From Lactonifactor longoviformis DSM 17459 (GTDB lineage: Bacteria; Bacillota; Clostridia; Lachnospirales; Lachnospiraceae): a DNA stretch of 64,000 nt. Positions 59,871 to 64,000 of this stretch are shown here, piece after piece. Where the stretch lies: contig NZ_FQVI01000001.1 of assembly GCF_900129135.1 (NCBI RefSeq), forward strand, positions 491,085-555,084. The letters run 5' to 3'. Position 1 is the first letter of the stretch. The number at the start of each line of letters is the position of its first letter. The position numbers and the translations under genes were made by a program. The notes beneath the pieces were generated by a model. The model did no database searches. It was not told where the DNA came from and saw only the letters and a list, made by a program, of their open reading frames with translations.

Positions 59871-59901
59871 GGGGATCCTCCTTTCTCATCTCAATGGTTC
59901 T

Positions 59902-59930
59902 ATTCTATCAGATCTTGTCCCTCAATACAA
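59902..59930 (-). promoter_or_regulatory. promoter of the selD operon
   Basis: TTGTAT (59925-59930) and TAGAAT (59902-59907) on the minus strand with a 17-bp spacer lie about 30 bp upstream of the selD start, between xthA and selD. Confidence 0.6.
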
Positions 59931-59935
59931 TCCAT

Positions 59936-60691
59936 TTACAAGTCTATCTGTACTTCCACGGGGCAGTGGTCCGATCCGAAAACCTCGGTATGAATTGCCG
60001 CAGAGACCAGCTTCTCCTCCAGCCGCTTTGACACACAGAAATAATCAATCCTCCACCCTGCATTTTTTTCCCTGGCCCGGAACCTGTAGGACCACCAGGA
60101 ATAAATCCCCTCTGCCTCCGGATAGAAGTAGCGGAATGTATCTGTAAACCCGGCCTCCAGCAGTTCAGTAAATTTATTTCTCTCCTCATCCGTAAATCCC
60201 GCATTCCTTCTGTTGGTTTTGGGATTTTTCAAATCTATCTCCCTGTGGGCAACGTTCAAATCTCCGCACATCACTACAGGCTTCTTCTGATCCAGTTCTG
60301 CCAGATATGCCCGGAAATCATCCTCCCACTTCATTCGATATTCCAGGCGGGCCAGCTCACTCTGGGAATTGGGGGTATATACCGTCACCAGATAAAAGTT
60401 CTCATATTCCAGAGTAATTACTCTGCCCTCCTGATCATGCTCCCGGATTCCAATTCCATAGCGGACCTCCAGGGGGGTATGCCGGGTAAAGACTGCCGTT
60501 CCGGAATATCCTTTCTTAACTGCATAATTCCAGTACTGCTCATATCCTTCCAAAGACAAATCGATCTGTCCTTCCTGAAGCTTTGTCTCCTGAATACAAA
60601 CAAAGTCAGCATCTATCCCGTTAAAAAACTCTGTGAAACCTTTCTGTACACAGGCTCTGAGCCCGTTCACATTCCAAGAAATAAACTTCAT
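59936..60691 (-). CDS. xthA: exodeoxyribonuclease III (AP endonuclease)
   Basis: DNA repair nuclease of 251 residues acting at abasic sites. Conserved motifs are SWNVNGLRACVQKGF, CIQETKLQEGQ, VTVYTPNSQ, VVMCGDLNVAHREIDL, GWRIDYFCVSKRL and FGSDHCPVEVQI, in the normal order. AAGGAGGAC precedes ATG 60691. It is a single gene upstream of selD. Confidence 0.95.
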   Translation of the reverse strand: MKFISWNVNGLRACVQKGFTEFFNGIDADFVCIQETKLQEGQIDLSLEGYEQYWNYAVKKGYSGTAVFTRHTPLEVRYGIGIREHDQEGRVITLEYENFYLVTVYTPNSQSELARLEYRMKWEDDFRAYLAELDQKKPVVMCGDLNVAHREIDLKNPKTNRRNAGFTDEERNKFTELLEAGFTDTFRYFYPEAEGIYSWWSYRFRAREKNAGWRIDYFCVSKRLEEKLVSAAIHTEVFGSDHCPVEVQIDL

Positions 60692-60726
60692 ACATGTCCT
60701 CCTTGTATTTTAAATCCTGTTCATTA

Positions 60727-60747
60727 GATCATGCCTTCGGCATGATC
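60727..60747. repeat. short perfect hairpin in the xthA upstream gap
   Basis: GATCATGCC (60727-60735) and GGCATGATC (60739-60747) pair around TTC. A further GC-rich stretch (GGCGAATGGCG, GAGCCATGGGGAGC) extends to about 60800 and looks like a dispersed intergenic repeat, but no second copy is in this window. Confidence 0.5.
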
Positions 60748-60843
60748 GCCATTCGCCGCTCGCCAAAAGTGAGCAAAGCTCCCCATGGCTCGCTAACACT
60801 CATTATATCATATTCTTTTTCCTTAAAATAGGGGAATTACAGG

Positions 60844-60896
60844 AAAAGGGTACGGACAGCAGCGCCGCTCCCGCGCTTCTGCCCGTACCCTTTTTT
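60844..60896. terminator. strong bidirectional terminator
   Basis: AAAAGGGTACGG and CCGTACCCTTTT pair, with inner CAG/CTG and GCGC/GCGC pairs. T-runs follow on both strands. It ends the kinase-alr-regulator operon, whose last gene stops at 60898. Confidence 0.85.
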
Positions 60897-60897
60897 G

Positions 60898-61599
60898 TTA
60901 CTTTTCAAATCCCTTATTGTTTAGCTCCCGAAAATAAGCCGCGGGTGTCTGCCCTTTGTACAGCTTAAAATACTTATAATAATTTTTCAGATTTCCATAG
61001 CCCACTTCCTCCGCAGCCTCCTGCAGACTCATCTTCTTACTTTCCACCAATTCTATTGATTTTTCCACTCTCACCATGTGCACGTACGAAATTATTGTCA
61101 TATTCATATGCTTTTTAAACAGTCTTGTAATGTAGCTCTGGGTACTGAAGGTCAGCTGTGCCAGCTGCGCCAGCTCAATCTTTTCCTTATAGTGAGAATT
61201 AATAAATTCTATGATAGCATTAACGCTCTCATTGGGTGTCACTCTCCACCCAATCGCCCGGTAAATCGCCTGTTCCAGCTGTTCGAAGTCAATCGGTTTC
61301 GCAATGATGTCGCAGACACCCGCCCTGAGAGCCTTCTGGGCATACTCAAAGGAATCATACGCTGTTACGATGATCACCTTACAGTTTTCTATACTCTGTA
61401 TTACCTGGAATCCGTCCATATACGGCATATGGATATCCATAAAGACCAGATTGGGCTTGGTTTTCTGAATCAAAGCCAATGCATCCCTGCCATTTTCCGC
61501 CGTTCCAATGATCTCCAGGGGAAAATTCTTGGATTCTATATAATACCGGATAATATTTACTGTTGCCGCCTCATCATCGCAGATAACCGATCTAATCAC
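60898..61599 (-). CDS. AraC-type response regulator
   Basis: Response regulator of about 233 residues. The receiver domain shows CDDEAATVN, the phosphorylation Asp in LVFMDIHMPYMDG (~52), a Thr in IIVTAYDSFEY and the Lys in CDIIAKPIDFEQLE. The C-terminal AraC DNA-binding domain has two HTHs (ELAQLAQLTFSTQSYITRLF, LQEAAEEVGYGNLKNYYKYF, KLYKGQTPAAYFREL). I chose GTG 61599, where receiver homology begins; an ATG at 61665 lies inside alr. It is last in an operon with alr and a LytS-like PocR-domain kinase. Confidence 0.87.
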   Translation of the reverse strand: MIRSVICDDEAATVNIIRYYIESKNFPLEIIGTAENGRDALALIQKTKPNLVFMDIHMPYMDGFQVIQSIENCKVIIVTAYDSFEYAQKALRAGVCDIIAKPIDFEQLEQAIYRAIGWRVTPNESVNAIIEFINSHYKEKIELAQLAQLTFSTQSYITRLFKKHMNMTIISYVHMVRVEKSIELVESKKMSLQEAAEEVGYGNLKNYYKYFKLYKGQTPAAYFRELNNKGFEK

Positions 61600-61615
61600 A
61601 CGCTTCCGTCCCTTC

Positions 61616-62755
61616 TTATAAGTATACTCTGGGGATTCGTTTTCCCAAATCGCAGGCAAACTCATAATTAAATCTGCCGCTTATATCTCCCATATTTTCT
61701 ATCGTAATGGTTTCTCCCTCGTCAGTGCCAATCAGAGTAACCTCATCTCCTGTCTTAACATCCGGAATATCTGTGACATCCACCATAAACTGATCCATAC
61801 ACACTCTTCCTATAATGTCTGCCCTCTTTCCATGGATCAATACATATCCCTTGTTCGAGAGAGAACGGGGATACCCGTCCCCATATCCCACAGGTATGGT
61901 AGCAACCCGTCTGGGTTTCTCAGCTACATAGGTCCCCCCGTAGCTTACCGGGGTACCCGGCTCTATGTCCTTTACATAAACCACATGGCTTTTCAGTGAC
62001 ATCGCCGGTTTCAGCTTGATTTTATCTGTATACACCTGATCGGAGGGAAACAGACCGTACAGGATAATGCCTGCCCGCACCAGATCCATATTAGCCTCCG
62101 GCAGATTCATAATCCCTGCACTGTTAGAGCAGTGCTTATAAGGGATCCGGATGCCTGCCGCCTCCAAAAATCCCACAAAGTGCAGATACCGCTCCATCTG
62201 TCTTTTGGCCGGGGTGCTGTCCCACTCATCCGCCCTTGCAAAATGGGTAAACAAGCCTGATATGAGTATTCCGGGCATTTTTGAGATCTCTACACAGTCA
62301 GGAATGGAAGATTCATCATCCCGGAAACCGATTCTTCCCATGCCGGTATCCACAGCCAGATGAACCTCCATCTTTTTCCCAAGCTTTACCGCAGTATCTG
62401 ACATTTTTTTTGCCATATCCGTCTCAAATACCACAGGAATAATGTCCATGCTACACATAATATCATAATGTTCTTCAAAAGTATATCCCAGGATCAATAC
62501 AGGCTTCTGGATTCCCGCCTCGCGAAGGCTTACTCCCTCCTCCACCGTGGCGCAGGCAAATCCCCAGATATAGGGTAAATGCTCTACTTTACGGGCAATA
62601 GGAACCGCTCCATGACCGTACCCGTCCGCCTTAACCACGGCAACCACCTGGGTTTGCTCTGCTACATTGGCATGTATCTGCTCCAGATTCCACACAATGG
62701 CATCCAGATCCACATACGCGCATACTCTTCTGTGCTGCTGCTCTTTGTCCTTCAT
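61616..62755 (-). CDS. alr: alanine racemase
   Basis: PLP enzyme interconverting L- and D-alanine for peptidoglycan, 379 residues. The PLP Lys lies in VVAVVKADGYGHGAVPIA (~40), the HFARADEWDS segment in the middle, and the catalytic Tyr in PVSYGGTYVAEKPRRVATIP (~270) with the following VGYGDGYPRSLSN. ATG 62755 has AGAGG upstream. It lies between a sensor kinase gene (23 bp upstream) and a response regulator gene (16 bp downstream), an unusual setting. Confidence 0.94.
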   Translation of the reverse strand: MKDKEQQHRRVCAYVDLDAIVWNLEQIHANVAEQTQVVAVVKADGYGHGAVPIARKVEHLPYIWGFACATVEEGVSLREAGIQKPVLILGYTFEEHYDIMCSMDIIPVVFETDMAKKMSDTAVKLGKKMEVHLAVDTGMGRIGFRDDESSIPDCVEISKMPGILISGLFTHFARADEWDSTPAKRQMERYLHFVGFLEAAGIRIPYKHCSNSAGIMNLPEANMDLVRAGIILYGLFPSDQVYTDKIKLKPAMSLKSHVVYVKDIEPGTPVSYGGTYVAEKPRRVATIPVGYGDGYPRSLSNKGYVLIHGKRADIIGRVCMDQFMVDVTDIPDVKTGDEVTLIGTDEGETITIENMGDISGRFNYEFACDLGKRIPRVYL

Positions 62756-62778
62756 TTGTATCTGCCTCTTTTTCTTAA

Positions 62779-63993
62779 TTATTTTGGTAATCTGACATAC
62801 AGAACCGTAGAATTCTCCCTGGTGCCTATTTTCATAGTAAATCCGCCCTTATAGATAGACCCCAGCTTATGATAGATCATTCCCAGTCCGTGGGCTGTAT
62901 TTCCTCTCATACCTACATTAATCCGGTAACAGTCCTGGGAAGTAAGACATTTCCCCCGGTTTTTTACCCATATGTCAACATATTCCTTTCTGGCTTTGAT
63001 TTCTATCTCCAGATATTTACTTTCCTCCTCATCACAGCCATGGACAAAAGCGTTCTCAACCAAAGGCTGAAGGAAATTAAACGGGACGATAGTATCCTGG
63101 GCCTCATCATCTATATCGTAGCGGAAATCCAGAGAATCTTTATATCGAAACTTCTGAAGCTGCAGATAGGCATCCACATACTTCAGTTCATTTCTTAAGG
63201 ATACCAGGCTTCCCTGCGTCTGAGACGAGTAATGAAACATTCTGGCCAGATGGATAATGGATTCGTACAGAGGAACTCCTCCTCCCTCCAGCGCCAGAGA
63301 TGCCATCTGGTTCAGGGTATTAAACAGAAAATGGTGATTGATTTTCAGGTCCGTTACCGTATTCTCCGCCATCTTCAGGTTGTGCAGAAGCGCCTCCCTG
63401 GAATTTTTGCTGTCCTCCAGAAGCGCCTCTTTTTCAAACAGTGCATTTTTGAACTGGTTGAATTCACAGAAGGTCCGTATCGCTCTGGAGGCTTTCCGCA
63501 GAAGGCTTTTCAGACCCTCCGCGGTACTTTCCGGGGTATCATAAACGCCTTCAATGGGTGCTTCTTCCTCCGATGATATCCTGATGTAACCGCCCAGTAT
63601 ATATCCTACCACTCTTTTATTAAAAAAGATAGGGATTCTGTAGACCAGCAGGCCATAGGGACATTCTATGGTTTGTTCTGTCGTCTCCAGAAAATGTATC
63701 CAGTTCTTCATGCACCGGCATTCCCCCGGGTGCTCCTGCGGGCTACATGTTCTTCTGCAGTACGTGGGAAAATAACTGCCCTGATATAACAGATTCCCAC
63801 TCTCTGTAAAAATCACGTATGCTGAGTGGAGATTGTCCAAAAACTGCCCTCTGACCGCCTCTATGGCCACTATGAGTTCCTCGCTGCTTAGCTCTTTGTA
63901 GGTTTCCTCTTTGTCAATAAAGCTGTCCATCTCTACCTGTACCGGGTTGGAAACCAAAAGGTGAATAATAGGGCCGTCCCCTTCATTTTTCAT
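62779..63993 (-). CDS. PocR-domain sensor histidine kinase (LytS/YehU-like), start near the window edge
   Basis: Soluble-looking kinase of up to 404 residues. The N-terminal PocR-type sensory domain (~45-165) has a Cys cluster (YCRRTCSPQEHPGECRCMKN, ECPYGLLVYRIPIFF) that may bind a ligand or metal. A coiled coil and a His_kinase domain with KINHHFLFNTLNQMASLAL (~220) and an ATPase with LQPLVENAFVHGCDEEE and GLGMIYHKLGSIYKG follow. No transmembrane helix is seen. The ATG at 63993 is 7 bases from the window end, so its ribosome binding site is not visible. ATG 63930 (AGGTAGAG upstream) or a start beyond the edge is possible. It should signal to the AraC-type regulator. Confidence 0.85.
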   Translation of the reverse strand: MKNEGDGPIIHLLVSNPVQVEMDSFIDKEETYKELSSEELIVAIEAVRGQFLDNLHSAYVIFTESGNLLYQGSYFPTYCRRTCSPQEHPGECRCMKNWIHFLETTEQTIECPYGLLVYRIPIFFNKRVVGYILGGYIRISSEEEAPIEGVYDTPESTAEGLKSLLRKASRAIRTFCEFNQFKNALFEKEALLEDSKNSREALLHNLKMAENTVTDLKINHHFLFNTLNQMASLALEGGGVPLYESIIHLARMFHYSSQTQGSLVSLRNELKYVDAYLQLQKFRYKDSLDFRYDIDDEAQDTIVPFNFLQPLVENAFVHGCDEEESKYLEIEIKARKEYVDIWVKNRGKCLTSQDCYRINVGMRGNTAHGLGMIYHKLGSIYKGGFTMKIGTRENSTVLYVRLPK

Positions 63994-64000
63994 AGAATGC

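Noticed and set aside
43054-64000. tRNA-Sec (selC) gene near selA/selB, prdF and prdR genes
   Set aside because: I searched the intergenic gaps and gene list by eye and found none of them; they must be elsewhere if present.

Overview
The window looks like a chromosome segment of a strictly anaerobic gut Firmicute of the Lachnospiraceae (inference). The evidence is strong AGGAGG-type ribosome binding sites, roughly even base composition, a T-box leader, a complete selenocysteine pathway, a Stickland D-proline reductase operon and accessory genes for selenium-dependent molybdenum hydroxylases. A relative of Clostridium scindens / C. hylemonae / Extibacter would fit, but the sequence alone does not settle this.

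Layout. 0.2-8.2 kb: CNNM/CBS membrane protein, isochorismatase-like hydrolase, an ABC-2 type exporter pair, a stand-alone ABC-class ATPase, an old-yellow-enzyme oxidoreductase and a flavin reductase-like protein. 8.2-16.7 kb (minus): mocA-modE fusion, xdhC, FUSC membrane protein, ygfK, ssnA, i.e. accessory genes of selenium-dependent molybdenum hydroxylases without the hydroxylase itself. 16.9-18.8 kb: a hypothetical protein, a thioesterase and truA. 18.9-20.2 kb: a large non-coding palindromic repeat. 20.3-24.4 kb (plus): a PurF-like protein without the catalytic cysteine, proC, and a Trp T-box followed by trpB. 24.5-33.5 kb: a transport operon (propeller/solute-binding lipoprotein, two MalFG-type permeases, HlyD adaptor, MacB-like membrane protein) divergent from an OmpR-type two-component system. 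34.0-38.7 kb: LytTR regulator, cell-surface protein and GHKL kinase. 38.7-42.1 kb: a secreted protein, a DUF4367-like protein, a frameshifted lipoprotein and a MerR/TipAS regulator. 42.2-43.05 kb: a second copy of the palindromic repeat, in the opposite orientation. 43.05-48.8 kb (minus): prdC-prdA-small protein-prdB(Sec)-prdD-prdE. 49.1-51.9 kb (plus): aldehyde dehydrogenase and a Y-family polymerase. 51.9-59.9 kb (minus): selD(Sec)-selA-selB-lysR followed by a cysteine-desulfurase-like gene, yedE and a TusA-like gene. 59.9-64 kb (minus): xthA, and a sensor kinase-alr-response regulator operon running off the right edge.

How it works together. YedE, the TusA-like protein and the class-V aminotransferase would import and deliver selenium. 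SelD would make selenophosphate, and SelA/SelB would insert selenocysteine. At least two products in the window need it: SelD itself (UGA at 59817-59819) and PrdB (UGA at 44680-44682). PrdA/PrdB reduce D-proline to 5-aminovalerate with electrons delivered through the RnfC-like PrdC. The ygfK/ssnA/xdhC/mocA group points to a second use of selenium, the labile selenium cofactor of molybdenum hydroxylases.

The most unusual content is a repeated, non-coding, about 0.83 kb bipartite palindromic element (18890-19726 and 42222-43053, plus an extra half-element at 19795-20214). Its first hairpin keeps a 115-nt loop while the long stem has a completely different sequence in the two copies but stays paired. 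Its second hairpin encloses a T-shaped core that lies in opposite orientations relative to the flanks in different copies. I do not recognise this element.
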